In this document: positions 53,548 to 63,485 of the stretch, piece after piece | How the letters are laid out: the number at the start of each line of letters is the position of its first letter | Position numbering within the stretch: position 1 is the first letter of the stretch | Assembly: GCF_945859705.1 (NCBI RefSeq) | Contig: NC_079136.1 | Span: 99,261,120-99,325,119, forward strand | Length of the DNA: 64,000 bases | Reading direction: 5' to 3' | DNA from: Episyrphus balteatus | Lineage: Eukaryota; Arthropoda; Insecta; Diptera; Syrphidae | Made by a program: the position numbers and the translations under genes | The notes under the pieces: generated by a model | The model's input: the letters and a program-made list of their open reading frames with translations, nothing else | Databases searched by the model: none | Told to the model about the DNA's origin: nothing

Positions 53548-54290
53548 GATGAAAATTCAGTGAAAATGGGTGGTTGCCACGCCCCCTGCCTGAAATTCTC
53601 AAACTTTAAATTTTTTCCTTTGTGTAAACTACCAGCTCCACCATTCTACCAAATTTCAAGATTCTACCACATACAGAAGTGCTCTATAATATTTGATGAA
53701 AATTCAGCGGAAATGGGCAGTTGCCACGCCGACTGGCTGAAATTCTCAAATTTTATATTCTTTCCTTTGTGTAAACTACCAGCTCCACCATTCTACCAAA
53801 TTTCAAGATTCTACGAAATACAGAAGTGCTCTATAATATTTGATGAAAATTCAGCGGAAATGGGTGGTTGCCACGCCCCTTGGCTGAAATTCTCAAATTT
53901 TAAATTTTTTCCTTTGTGTAAACTACCAGCTCTACTATTCTACCAAATTTCAAGATTCTACAATAATCAGAAGTGCTCTATAATATATGATGAAAATTCA
54001 GCGGAAATGGGCGGTTGCCACGCCCCCTGGCTGAAATTCTCAAATTTTAAATTTTTTCCTTTGTGTAAACTACCAGCACCACCATTCTACCAAATTTCAA
54101 GATTCTACGACAATCAGAAGTGCTCTATAATAATTAATAATTTATGAAAATTCAGCGGAAATGGGCGGTTGCCACGCCCCCTGAATTGAAAATCTCAAAT
54201 TTTCGATTTTTTCCTTTGTATACACCACAAGTCCTATCACCGTGTAAAATTTCAAGTTTCTACGATATCGGGAAGTTCTCCATAATTTTG
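53548..54290 (+). repeat. Tandem array with 147-bp unit, five copies
   Basis: Units start with GATGAAAATTCAGCGGAAAT at 53548, 53695, 53842, 53989 and about 54142. Spacings are 147, 147, 147 and about 153 bp. Each has GGTTGCCACGCCCCCTGG, CTTTGTGTAAACTACCAG and TTCTACCAAATTTCAAG. Because 147 is a multiple of three, one frame stays open for 216 codons, but there is no promoter or domain and it starts outside the array; I take it as a by-product. A GTCAGTGA microsatellite (about 54297-54336) and AT-poor flanking sequence follow. Confidence 0.85.
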
Positions 54291-54636
54291 ATGATCTGTC
54301 AGTTAGTCAGTGAGTCAGTGAGTCAGTGAGTCAGTTACGGTTTTTGCGATTTTTGAAGCCCTATATCTCAGAAACTACTCATCGTAGGAGGCTGAAATTT
54401 TGTGAGGTGTTTGGTTTTGAAGAGCTCAACAAATGTAGTGAGTGTGAAATTTCTAGCATCTTTGGTGTGGAAGTTAGAGGGGGGTCGAAAATGGCCTGAG
54501 TTGTTTCCTGTAAATAAGGGTGTAGTGCCAAAGTTGCTAGAGAACTTGGCTGGGCACTACCGTGCCCCTTGATAAATATTGTAAAGAAAACACCTTATTC
54601 GTTTTAAAGACCAAACAATAATGATTTGGTTGGATA

Positions 54637-55136
54637 TTTTTTTTTTTTTTTTTTGGGTACCCTTAATATGTATATAAACATAGTACGAGCTTTAGGGAAA
54701 GTGAAAAGGATTTAAAAGGAGATGCCGATGCACATTGGTTTTAAAGTTCTGAACATTAAAATGGGAGGGAAAAACTGAGGCGGGTAATGCATTCCACATT
54801 CTCGTAGTACGGCTAAAGAAGGAATCTCTAAATTTGACGGTACGTCCGAAATTGGGCTCTAGTGTAAACTGATGGGCATTCCTTGAAGTACGAGTATCAC
54901 GGTTAAATTGCTTAAGGGGAGTAATGCAACTAGCTATTTCGTTTGAATATTAAAAAAAAAAAAAAATACCTATAAAATAAGGACAGGCATGATACATTCC
55001 GGCGGTGCTCGAGAGATAGGATTGTATCTGTAATGGACCTATCACCTATCATTTTAAAAGCTCTATTTTGGATTCGGTCCAAATAACTCAAGTGGGTCTT
55101 AGGAGCACCCGCCCAGATATGGGATTTGACTTAGTA
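54637..55136 (-). pseudogene. 5'-truncated LINE fragment (reverse transcriptase C-terminus)
   Basis: On the minus strand the sequence encodes SHIWAGAPKTHLSYLDRIQN, RSITDTILSLEHRRN and CLSLFYR. After a break come HQFTLEPNFGRT, FSRTTRMWNALPASVFP and FNVQNFKTNVHRHL. These are the C-terminal motifs after the reverse transcriptase domain of insect CR1/Jockey-like LINEs. An A run of 18 at its end (54637-54654 on this strand) is the 3' tail. The copy is truncated and frame-broken, and differs from the LINE at 41-47 kb. Confidence 0.75.
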
Positions 55137-55413
55137 ACTTATTTCTAGTTGAAACTTATTTCTATTAGTCAGCGATTTCATATTTCAGAAATCAATGACT
55201 TTTGGCATCAGCGAATAAGGGTCGTTACACCTAGCACTATGCAAGCGATGGCATAAGCGATGGCATATGCAATCGATGGAAGCGGTGTCATATGTATGCA
55301 CAAGCAAGTAATCCAAACTGTGGGAATTTATAGCAAGTAATCCAACTTGTGGGAATTTAATGTTTTATATGGGTAACTGACCGAACGACCTTTATTAGCA
55401 ACAATTTTTTTTA

Positions 55414-56214
55414 AGGGTTGGGGTCAAAATTCTGCCGGGGTCAAAATTCTTTTGTCAAAATTCTGCTTTTCAAAGTTCTGCTTTCAAAATTCTGCTTTTT
55501 AAAATTCTGCTTTTTAAAATTCTGTTTTTCAAAATTCTGCTTTTCATAATGCTGTTTTACAAAATCTGCCAAAAATTAAAAAAAGGGTTTGGAAAATGTT
55601 AAAAAGCGCGCGCTTTTTATAATTTTCCAAACCCTTATTTTAATTTTTGGCAGAATTTTGTAAAATCATCTTCTAGCTAAATTTGCTGCCTATTTGAGAT
55701 TTTTTTCTTAAATCAATAAATTTAAAAATATTGATAAAAGGTTTTTAATGATAAATATATTCGAAAAATAATAATTGAACATTATTTAATTGGTCAAATA
55801 AAAATTGATATTCAAAACATTAAATAAGAAAAGGAATATACTTTATCACACAACATCGTTTTTTATATAATTTGTTTTCAACGTTATACTCGTATAGATG
55901 TGTGTTATAAGAAAGTCAGTACTCTAAGCAGTTTGAAAATTTATTTGTGATGGTTAAACAGCAAGCAGTGAAGAAAATACCAACCTAAAAAAAACATTAA
56001 TGAGTGTATTTTGGTTATAGTAAACGCATATGCTATAAAAAAAAGCAGAATTAGCAGAATTTTTTTGTTAAAAAAAATGCTGGCAGAATTCTGAAAAACA
56101 GAATTTTAAAAGACGGAATAGAAAAAAAGCAGAATTTTGAAAAACAGAATTTTCTTGAAAAAAGCAGAATTTTGTAAATCAGAATTTTGAAGTCAGAATT
56201 TTGACCCGCTCCCT
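55414..56214. repeat. Fold-back element with AAAATTCTGC minisatellite arms
   Basis: The left arm repeats TTTTCAAAATTCTGC-like units about ten times (55425-55570). The right arm carries the complement, GCAGAATTTTGAAAA, several times (56040-56210). Inside the left half, GGTTTGGAAAATGTTAAAAA and its complement pair around GCGCGC (55585-55635). The ends GGGGTCAAAATTCTG and CAGAATTTTGACCCGC are inverted. No gene. Confidence 0.7.
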
Positions 56215-56547
56215 TTTTTTAATAATGTTGATAAATTCAATATACAATCAAATCGATACGTTTTTTCATACAATCTCAAACCAGTTAAAAAATAATGTCA
56301 CACCCGTTACATTTTTGAATTGTCATAAAAACACATTTTTTTTATAAATTTTCTTCAAATACACATACAAAATATAATGCTTATTCCTATTGAAATACAA
56401 TATCCACGATTCGCTTTCAAAAATCTACAATATGACTTCTACAAGTCACCGAAGTCACCAAATTGACTGAATCGATTTTCGAACGTTACACCTGTTACAT
56501 ATAAAGGGAAGTGACGTTGAGGTTAACAAAATCTTATTTTAAAATTA

Positions 56548-57735
56548 CAGGGTGTCCCAGAATAAGATAAGGGCATTAAGGGATATGTGAAGTTGGCATC
56601 CCGAAATGCTAATTTGGGTTAGACAAGGATAACCCAAGATTTTTTTTCGTTAGCCCACTGGCAAAAAAAACAAATTTTGATTTTTAAGAGGTTGGTAATT
56701 TGAAAAAAGTTTAGTTTTTTGTCATAATTTTTGGAACTAAGGGTGGGCTAGCAAAAAAAAGTCATGTTATTTGTTGGAGTTACAATGGTTAATTGAGAAA
56801 AAGTGTAAAAAGAACAATTCGTGCTAATATGGCAAACCAAAAATATCAATGATTTTTACACTTGAATAATTATTTATTTGTATTTTGTGTTTTTTTAAGG
56901 TGAAATGAAACCAATCAACTTAAGCTTTTTAACAGAATTATTATAAATCCAGTAAGAATAGACGAAAAATTGTCAAAGAAAGGAAAAAACTTGTAACAGG
57001 TTGATTTTTGGTATACAGCTTGGTGTTAGGGTGGTTTACAATCTGTGAAAAGTCCTGAAGTTTCCCTCTGTCCGCTAGTCCCATTATAAGGGGTCAAAGG
57101 TCACAACATTTTTTATTTTAAAAACGGCAAGTCTTAGACAAAAATTATTTTCTACATAATTGTAGCTGAGCTGTATGACAATTTTTTGTAAAATAACCTC
57201 AACTACAATTTTGTACCCCATAATGTTTGTCTAAAACCTAGGGACCTACCGTTTTTAAAATAAAAATGGTTGTGAGCTTTGACCCCTTATAATGGGACTG
57301 GCGGACAGATGAAACTTCAGGACTTTTCACAGATTGTAAACCACCCTAACAACAAGCTGTATACCAAAAATCAACCTGTTACAAATTTTTTCCTTGAAAA
57401 AATCTATTTTTCCTGGGCTTTATATGACAACATTCAACCAAGTTAGAATTCTTAGTCAAATAAATAGCATTTGTGGGGCAGTTCCCACACCAGTGGATTT
57501 ACTTTTTCTAAATTATAAACTAAAAAGGTCAATGTGGTGTATGCGTACTATTTTTTTAGTGAGGTGAATAAAAACTAATGCTTCTATAATGTTTAAACTA
57601 AGCGTAGGATAGCAAAAATAAAAGTTGGGATAATCTGGCTGACCTAGGGCAATCGAAACAAGGCAGGTTTGAAAAAAAAAATTAGCATTTGGGGATGCCA
57701 CCTTCACATAGCTGGCATTGAAGGGGTATACTTAC
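56548..57735. mobile_element. CAGGGTGTCCC-ended element with nested palindrome
   Basis: The left end TA/CAGGGTGTCCCAGAATAAG is followed by GTGAAGTTGGCATCCCGAAA and TGCTAATTTGGG. The right side has AATTAGCATTTGGGG and ATGCCACCTTCACATA, the inverted counterpart, but its outermost bases have decayed. A second palindrome (56991-57384) sits in the middle. The start is the same kind of end as at 62567. Confidence 0.6.
56991..57384. repeat. Nested 394-bp palindrome
   Basis: Arms of about 190 bp run from TTGTAACAGGTTGATTTTTG through GGTATACAGCTTG, AGGGTGGTTTACAATCTGTG and CCCATTATAAGGGGTCAAAG. They mirror around about 57188 and end CAACCTGTTACAA. A few mismatches only. Confidence 0.8.
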
Positions 57736-57839
57736 TTTGGTAGGATTACTTTGGTAAGCCTTTACTCATATTAATGTTAATTTCTCTCTTAATATTAATG
57801 ACAGAAACTCCGTTAAGATCTTGATTTTTAGGAGGAATA

Positions 57840-58128
57840 CACTGGTCAACAAAATTTAACTTTTTTTTTGCCACAAGAACCAAAATATACTTTTCTGAAG
57901 GTTTTCGAGTTGCTGAACTCAAATCCGCAATCGGAAAAATTCTATTAGCCTCCGTTCTTGAAATATAACCGTTATAAAAAAAAAACCCTTTTCTTGCATT
58001 TTATAACGGTAATATTTCAAGAACGAAGACTAATAAAGTTTTTCTGATAGAGTTCAGCAACCCAAAAACCTTCAGAAAAGTATATTTTGAATCTTGTGGC
58101 AAAAAAAGTTAAATTTGGTTGGCCAGTG
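57840..58128. repeat. 289-bp palindromic element with CACTGGTCAACAA ends
   Basis: The arms start CACTGGTCAACAAAATTTAA and end with the complement AAATTTGGTTGGCCAGTG. Inside are GAACCAAAATATACTTTTCT and GTTGCTGAACTC with their partners, and the centre is CGTTATAAAA. A partial third arm at 58370-58430 (AAAGTATATTTTGGTTCTTG to TTGACCAGTG) suggests a larger or repeated insertion. Confidence 0.75.
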
Positions 58129-59303
58129 TTGTTTCATATTCAAAGACCGCTACTTAAATTTTAAATATCTCGGGCAATAAAAGAGATATCGGAAAGATTT
58201 AAACATTTTTTGAAAGAATAAAACTAGCTCTTATAGGCACCGTTACAAATTTATTCATAATAAATTACTCCACATAAAAACATAACAGCCAAAATTACGT
58301 ATTTTGACATTTTCTAACGGTAATATTTCAAAAACTAAGGCCAATCAAATTTTTCTGACTTCAGATTCGGATACTAGAAAAGTATATTTTGGTTCTTGTG
58401 GCATAAACCTTGTTGACCAGTGATATTATTCTTTGTAACGTTAATATCTTTCTTGATAGCTCAGGTATTGATTTTTAACGGCTCTTTATTTTTGCTTACT
58501 CGTGATAATTTTTAACTTTGAGACCAAGTTTTTTCTATAAATATGTTTTAAACAAAGTGTGATACTTGGAAAATACTGCACCAGGTTAACTCTTAAAAAA
58601 TGTTTTTTTTTGCTTTAGCCATTAGAGGTTAAGAATTAAAAATTTGTTTTTTAGTTTAAGATAGGTAATTTTTATTTAAGATCTGGTTACAAAGCATGTT
58701 ATCCAAGGATTAAACTTTAATTGCAATATTATATAGACATACCTATTTATATTTTGAAATTTCAATAATTGTTGTCCCCTCTTAGATGGGCAATAGGTCG
58801 GCGTTTATTAATAATTTTAATCTTTAAAACATTGCGTTTAAAGTTTGATTTCATGTTTAATTTTATAACTTAAAAAACATATTTTTTAATAACTTTACCG
58901 ATTTCTTTCTTCATACAGATATCTATGTTAGGAGCTGAATTACAGAATGCAGATCCTCTCCAACTCTCTTAAAACTATTGTTTGCACCGCCACGCAAATG
59001 AAATCTTCTTTTTCGAGTTGTTTTATAAACATTTTAAAACTATATTAACCCTAGATTGCACTGCGTGAAATTTTTACCATAAAATAAAATTGTATTTCAA
59101 TAATTTTGGTCTTGAAATTTTTTTTTCCAAGCTTTTGAATATCTAATCTTGAGTTCAAGGTTAATATCTATGACTAAAATATAATATATCTTTGTGATTC
59201 TATTCTATTTTTTTTTTTTTTGTCAAAGAACGAATTTAAACATTTTAATTACATATTTGATATCTTTTTTGTTTAATTTGTGCCAGCTTTTTTTATTGTA
59301 TTT
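58129..59303. other. Intergenic stretch before gene 3
   Basis: Apart from the partial arm at 58370-58430 I see only AT-rich sequence with no gene, no tandem repeat and no clear element. Confidence 0.45.
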
Positions 59304-59422
59304 CAAATGCAAATATTGCAGTTTATTTTTCTGTCATTCAGAATTATATTTATTGCAGATCACATGACTTTGAAAACAACCAAAACCTTAGCAACGAGTG
59401 CAACGATTTTCAAAGTATAAAA
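59304..59422 (+). promoter_or_regulatory. Promoter of secreted-protein gene 3
   Basis: Block 1 CAAATGCAAATATTGCA (59304-59320) lies 112 bp before the TATA box. Block 2 GATCACATGACTTTGAAA (59359-59376) lies 57 bp before it. TATAAAA is at 59416-59422, then GGATGGAAATTG. The ATG is 62 nt from the TATA start. This is the most diverged of the four, but every part is recognisable. Confidence 0.7.
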
Positions 59423-59477
59423 GGATGGAAATTGCAATTTTATCGACACACAACCAGCTTGTTTCTCCACAAAGAAC

Positions 59478-60533
59478 ATGGCAAGAACACTTTTTTTGAC
59501 TCTGGCGCTAGTAATTGTATGTGCCGTAATTGTTTCGTCTCAAAGTCCCCGTGAAGGAAAACCACCAGGTGCTGAAAAACCGCCAAGTGGCGGCATAAAA
59601 CCACCAGGTGGCGGAAAATCACCGGGTGACGAAGAACAACCAGGTGATGAAAAAACACCAGGTGTCGAAAAACCACCAGGTGGCGTTAAACCTCCAGGTG
59701 ACGTAAAACCACCAGGTGACGTAAAACCTCCAGGTGACGTAAAACCACCAGGTAGCGGAAAACCACCAGGTGACGTAAAACCACCAGGTGGCGGAAAACC
59801 ACCAGGTGACGTAAAACCACCAGGTAGCGGAAAACCACCAGGTGACGTAAAACCACCAGGTGACGTAAAACCTCCAGGTGACGTAAAACCACCAGGTAGC
59901 GGAAAACCACCAGGTGACGTAAAACCACCAGGTGGCGGAAAACCACCAGGTGACATAAAACCACCAGGTGACGTAAAACCACCAGGTGACGTAAAACCAC
60001 CAGGTAGCGGAAAACCACCAGGTGACGTAAAACCACCAGGTGTCGAAAAACCACCAGGTGGCGTTAAACCTCCAGGTGACGTAAAACCACCAGGTGACGT
60101 AAAACCTCCAGGTGACGTAAAACCACCAGGTAGCGGAAAACCACCAGGTGACGTAAAACCACCAGGTAGCGGAAAACCACCAGGTGACGTAAAACCACCA
60201 GGTGTCGAAAAACCACCAGGTGGCGTTAAACCTCCAGGTGACGTAAAACCACCAGGTGACGTAAAACCACCAGGTAAAGGAAAACCGACAGGTGACGTAA
60301 AACCACCAGGTGGCGGAAAACCACCAGGTGACGTAAAACCCCCATTTGACGTAAAACCACCAGGTGACGTAAAACCACCAGGTGATGAAAAACCACAAGG
60401 TGAAGGAAACCTACCAGGTAACAAAAAACCACCGCGTGACCAAAATCCGCCGCGGGATAGGATACCTCCATCAGATGGTCCATCAGTAGATTCGGCTGTT
60501 AATGTAACAACATCAACCACAGCAGCCCCATAA
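59478..60533 (+). CDS. Secreted KPPGDV hexapeptide-repeat protein 3
   Basis: The product has 351 residues. The signal peptide MARTLFLTLALVIVCAVIVS is followed by SQSPREGK. The body, from about residue 30 to 325, is around 50 six-residue units of the form KPPGDV, with variants KPPGSG, KPPGGG, KPPGVE and KPPGGV. At DNA level this is an 18-bp minisatellite based on AAACCACCAGGTGACGTA, with higher-order blocks pointing to unequal exchange. Gly falls every sixth residue, so it is not collagen. Alternating Lys and Asp/Glu make it a charged, extended, Pro-rich chain. A short tail ends VTTSTTAAP, a relic of the mucin-like tail of the sister genes. No Cys. Signal peptide, TATA spacing and upstream blocks link it to the family. 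The role is unknown; a structural or adhesive secretion is inferred. Confidence 0.87.
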   Translation: MARTLFLTLALVIVCAVIVSSQSPREGKPPGAEKPPSGGIKPPGGGKSPGDEEQPGDEKTPGVEKPPGGVKPPGDVKPPGDVKPPGDVKPPGSGKPPGDVKPPGGGKPPGDVKPPGSGKPPGDVKPPGDVKPPGDVKPPGSGKPPGDVKPPGGGKPPGDIKPPGDVKPPGDVKPPGSGKPPGDVKPPGVEKPPGGVKPPGDVKPPGDVKPPGDVKPPGSGKPPGDVKPPGSGKPPGDVKPPGVEKPPGGVKPPGDVKPPGDVKPPGKGKPTGDVKPPGGGKPPGDVKPPFDVKPPGDVKPPGDEKPQGEGNLPGNKKPPRDQNPPRDRIPPSDGPSVDSAVNVTTSTTAAP

Positions 60534-61588
60534 GTTCAGGCCGATGGAACAAAAGAAATCAATGTAAACATAGGCATTATGTTAAAAATATTATCTTTTT
60601 AAAATCTACTAAAAAAACTACATATTTATGTAAACCGACGAATTAACGGTAAAAAAAAAACATTGTGCAACAATAAAAATAAATAAATTGAGATTTGGTT
60701 GTGATATTTCCCGATTTATTAAAAACCAGAGAATTATTTATCGTGGTATACGTAGCTATTGACAGTCTGGAGAAAATTGTTATGAAATTGTTCCATCTAC
60801 ATTGTTCCGTCTCCTATTTTTCATGAATTCGACAAGAAATAGTTGCGGATTATTTTCTACAAATTTGAAGCATTTCTAAATTTCAACTAAAACTTCGAAA
60901 GCTACCCATTACTTTGAATATCGCACGAAAAGCAAGCCGCGCTACAAACCATTGATTTCTCTTAACTGTTCTATTCTTAAAAAGCTGTCTCCATCTACGC
61001 ACGATAAGTTGGTTGAGATCTGCTATTACTTGCATGCGTTACCTTAGAGGTGGTCTTTCTCAACTCGCTTGACTAGGTTAGTGTTCGTGTACAGTAAGGT
61101 ATTTGGTGTATATTCTTGTCCAGTCACAATAGAAGCAGGCAGGTATAAAATTCGCCCAAAGAATTTTTCTCTAAAAAAAAATACAAAGTGTTTTCATTCA
61201 CCTTCGGCCCTTACTAACTCGAAGTTGTGGTTGTCCGAAGCGACATTTTGACCAATAAGTTAATGTTGGGTGTCCTTTTTTGAGGACAGCATAAACCTCA
61301 TTGTTCGTTTCTGTTCATAATCGTGTATCGATGGGTATCAATTTGACGTTTTGAGTGTTTTCTTCTGTCATATTTAAAATTTAAGAAAAATTTGAATTAG
61401 GAACAAAGAAGTAAGCATTTTTAAATCGATTTTTTAACTTTGATAAATATCTTATTTTTAATGTGAACAAAGCCCACTTTTCTCAGTTTTTTTGCCTTCT
61501 CATTGACAAAACTAGCAATTACACTGCTCGTTAAAAGAAATTAAAAGGTTTTGAAAACTTCTGGTCTTAAATTTTAAATTGCTCACAA
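60534..61588. other. 3' end of gene 3 and intergenic sequence
   Basis: Possible poly(A) signals (AATAAATAAA) lie near 60680. The part from 60740 to 61260 has more even base composition than its surroundings and may be a decayed mobile element, but I recognise no protein motif in any frame. Confidence 0.45.
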
Positions 61589-62018
61589 CACAGAGAAAAA
61601 TAGACCACATAAAATAGAACAAAAACAATAAGATTTCTCTATGGTTTTCATCCAAGAAGGAAACCTTATTAAAACAATCGGGTTTTCCTTATTGTTTTAA
61701 AATCTGCAAACAAATAAAAAAAAAGATGACCAGGCTGGGAATCGAACTGGAGACTTCAAATCTTTAGTCGCCCACCTTAACACCTGAACCAACCTGCCAT
61801 GAAAATATTAATCGCGATTTTTGTTCTAGTGCTAAGTTGCAAAAAAAATCAACTTTTCAGTCAAATTTTAATAAGATTTTCTCTATAAAAATAATAAGAA
61901 ATCTCCTTAAAAAAACCTTATTAATCGTTGATTTTAATAAGTTTTCCTTATGAAATGTATGGACGGTAAAACAATATGGCAATCTGTTAGTTTTTAGCGG
62001 GTCATATTTTTCTCTGTG
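61589..62018. mobile_element. 430-bp MITE with a tRNA-like core
   Basis: The ends CACAGAGAAAAATAGACC and GGTCATATTTTTCTCTGTG are inverted repeats. Further inner pairs such as AAGGAAACCTTATT and AATAAGTTTTCCTT mirror each other. The middle carries a minus-strand tRNA-like segment at 61728-61799. Target duplication not settled. Confidence 0.7.
61728..61799 (-). repeat. tRNA-derived segment inside the MITE
   Basis: Read on the minus strand it has an A-box-like TGGTTCAGGTG near its start and a B-box-like AGTTCGATTCCC near its end, about 30 nt apart. CAGGTTGG and CCAGCCTG can pair as an acceptor-like stem. The anticodon arm is poor and no 3' T-run terminator is obvious, so it is probably a tRNA relic with pol III promoter boxes rather than a working tRNA. 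Confidence 0.5.
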
Positions 62019-62566
62019 AATACCTTCCAGAACGATTTTATATAATTTTTGAAGTAAAACATTGAGTTTCTGTTGGTGGAGCAGAAACATTTTTCCATTG
62101 TTATTCTACAGAAAAAAAGTGACACCGATGTAAAAATTTGACACGGCACTGGATAGTAGTGTTGTCAAAGACGACTTCAATGATTTTCTTTTCATAAGCC
62201 CAAACTGATATTAAATCTAGACGTTGGAAAAATGTTCTATAAACGACCACTAAAAATAGCCTATCAATAAACTAAATACCCACAATTAAAATAACATGTA
62301 TCCCTACTAACTCTGATCAGGCCAACCTTCGGTTCCTTCACAAGACAGCAGTTACTCAAAATAGGTCTAGTTCTGTGCTTTAGCGCAAAACCAACAATAA
62401 TTACCGAATTTGATATTTTAGGTTATGAAATTAATCACAAAGTTGCATCACTTTTGGTGGCACTTTACAGTATTGTACCTACTTGTTTTTTGTTTATATG
62501 GCGGTGGGTTTTCCCAGCAGATTGAGACATTTCCCCAAGTGGTTAAACATTTCTTTTCGGACTATA
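62019..62566. other. Intergenic stretch
   Basis: No gene, repeat or recognisable element was found here. The 60-codon frame at 62425 runs into the neighbouring transposon and has no domain. Confidence 0.4.
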
Positions 62567-63147
62567 CAGGGTGTCCCAAAAGTAATGGATCAAACGAAGT
62601 ATGCTGATAGAAGATATTAAGGGCTCTCAGAATTTGGTGACTTGTTCATCCCAAATCAACAAAACCCTGTTTTGTTGAATTAAAATTGTAATATTTTGCG
62701 ATCTAACTGCAACTTTGGAAACTTTTATACATTTTTGAAAACTACAATAACTGGGCAACTTTTTAAAATAATAAACCATTCTCAAACCATACAAATTTTG
62801 TTTGCGGTGTTGCTCTCAAATAAAAGTTAAAAATTGATTTTTTATAAAACTTGAAACTGTTAGTTAATTTGCAGCGAAATGGCGTATGGAATAAAAACTA
62901 TTTTGACTAATTAATTGTTCCTAATTATTTGTCAATGTTTTAGTAAAAGAATTGTAAAAAACAAAAATCAATAATGGCAGCAGGAAGCAAAATACTGTTG
63001 CAAAGTAGGGATTTTTCGAAATTTCACAAGAATTGCATTAAATCGAAAACCGTAAGGATTTGGGATAAACAAGTTACCAAATTCTGAGAGCCCTTATGAT
63101 CCCCTAACAGCATACTTCGTTTGATCCATTACTTTTGGGACACCCTG
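62567..63147. mobile_element. TA-flanked MITE with CAGGGTGTCCC ends, 581 bp
   Basis: TA flanks both sides (62565-62566 and 63148-63149). The terminal inverted repeats begin CAGGGTGTCCCAAAAGTAAT and continue for about 40 bp to TATGCTG. A second pair, GGGCTCTCAGAATTTGGTGA and its complement, lies just inside. The duplication is that of Tc1/mariner elements. The copy is well kept, so probably young. Confidence 0.83.
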
Positions 63148-63327
63148 TAGATTTGCATAAATGTTTTTTTCTTTATATTTTAGGTACAGAGCAGGTAAAC
63201 GCTTTAAGTTTCACTGCACTGACATAAAAACATACGTATTTCTGTTATTTTGTTTGTTTAAAGACTGCTATTTAAGCAGTTTTTTGCTATTTTTTTATAT
63301 TTTTTTTTTAACTTTTTGTATTATTCT

Positions 63328-63429
63328 TGCAAATGCAAACATTGTATCCAAAACATATTAATTTTTGAACACGCGGTTTCGAAATAATAAATGCAAACAA
63401 AAATTTTTAGAGATTTTCGGGGTATAAAA
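63328..63429 (+). promoter_or_regulatory. Promoter of secreted-protein gene 4
   Basis: Block 1 TGCAAATGCAAACATTGTA (63328-63346) is 95 bp before the TATA box. Block 2 TGAACACGCGGTTTCGAAAT (63366-63385) is 57 bp before it. TATAAAA is at 63423-63429, then GGACAGAAATT. The ATG is 63 nt from the TATA start. Confidence 0.76.
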
Positions 63430-63485
63430 GGACAGAAATTATAATTATTTCTACATAATCAGTTCATTTGACTACAAAGAACATC

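Noticed and set aside
53497..54147. 216-codon frame as a repeat-protein gene
   Set aside because: It follows from a 147-bp unit divisible by three. There is no ATG context, promoter, signal peptide or known fold.
59570..60420. Regular short repeats resembling a CRISPR array
   Set aside because: Units are contiguous 18-mers without spacers and code for a hexapeptide repeat in an animal genome.
59540..60520. Minus-strand open frames of 326 and 259 codons opposite the KPPGDV gene
   Set aside because: An 18-bp repeat without stops in any frame gives open antisense frames automatically. No promoter or signal supports them.
61728..61799. Functional tRNA gene on the minus strand
   Set aside because: A- and B-box-like motifs exist, but the anticodon arm is poor, no terminator follows, and it lies within a palindromic mobile element.
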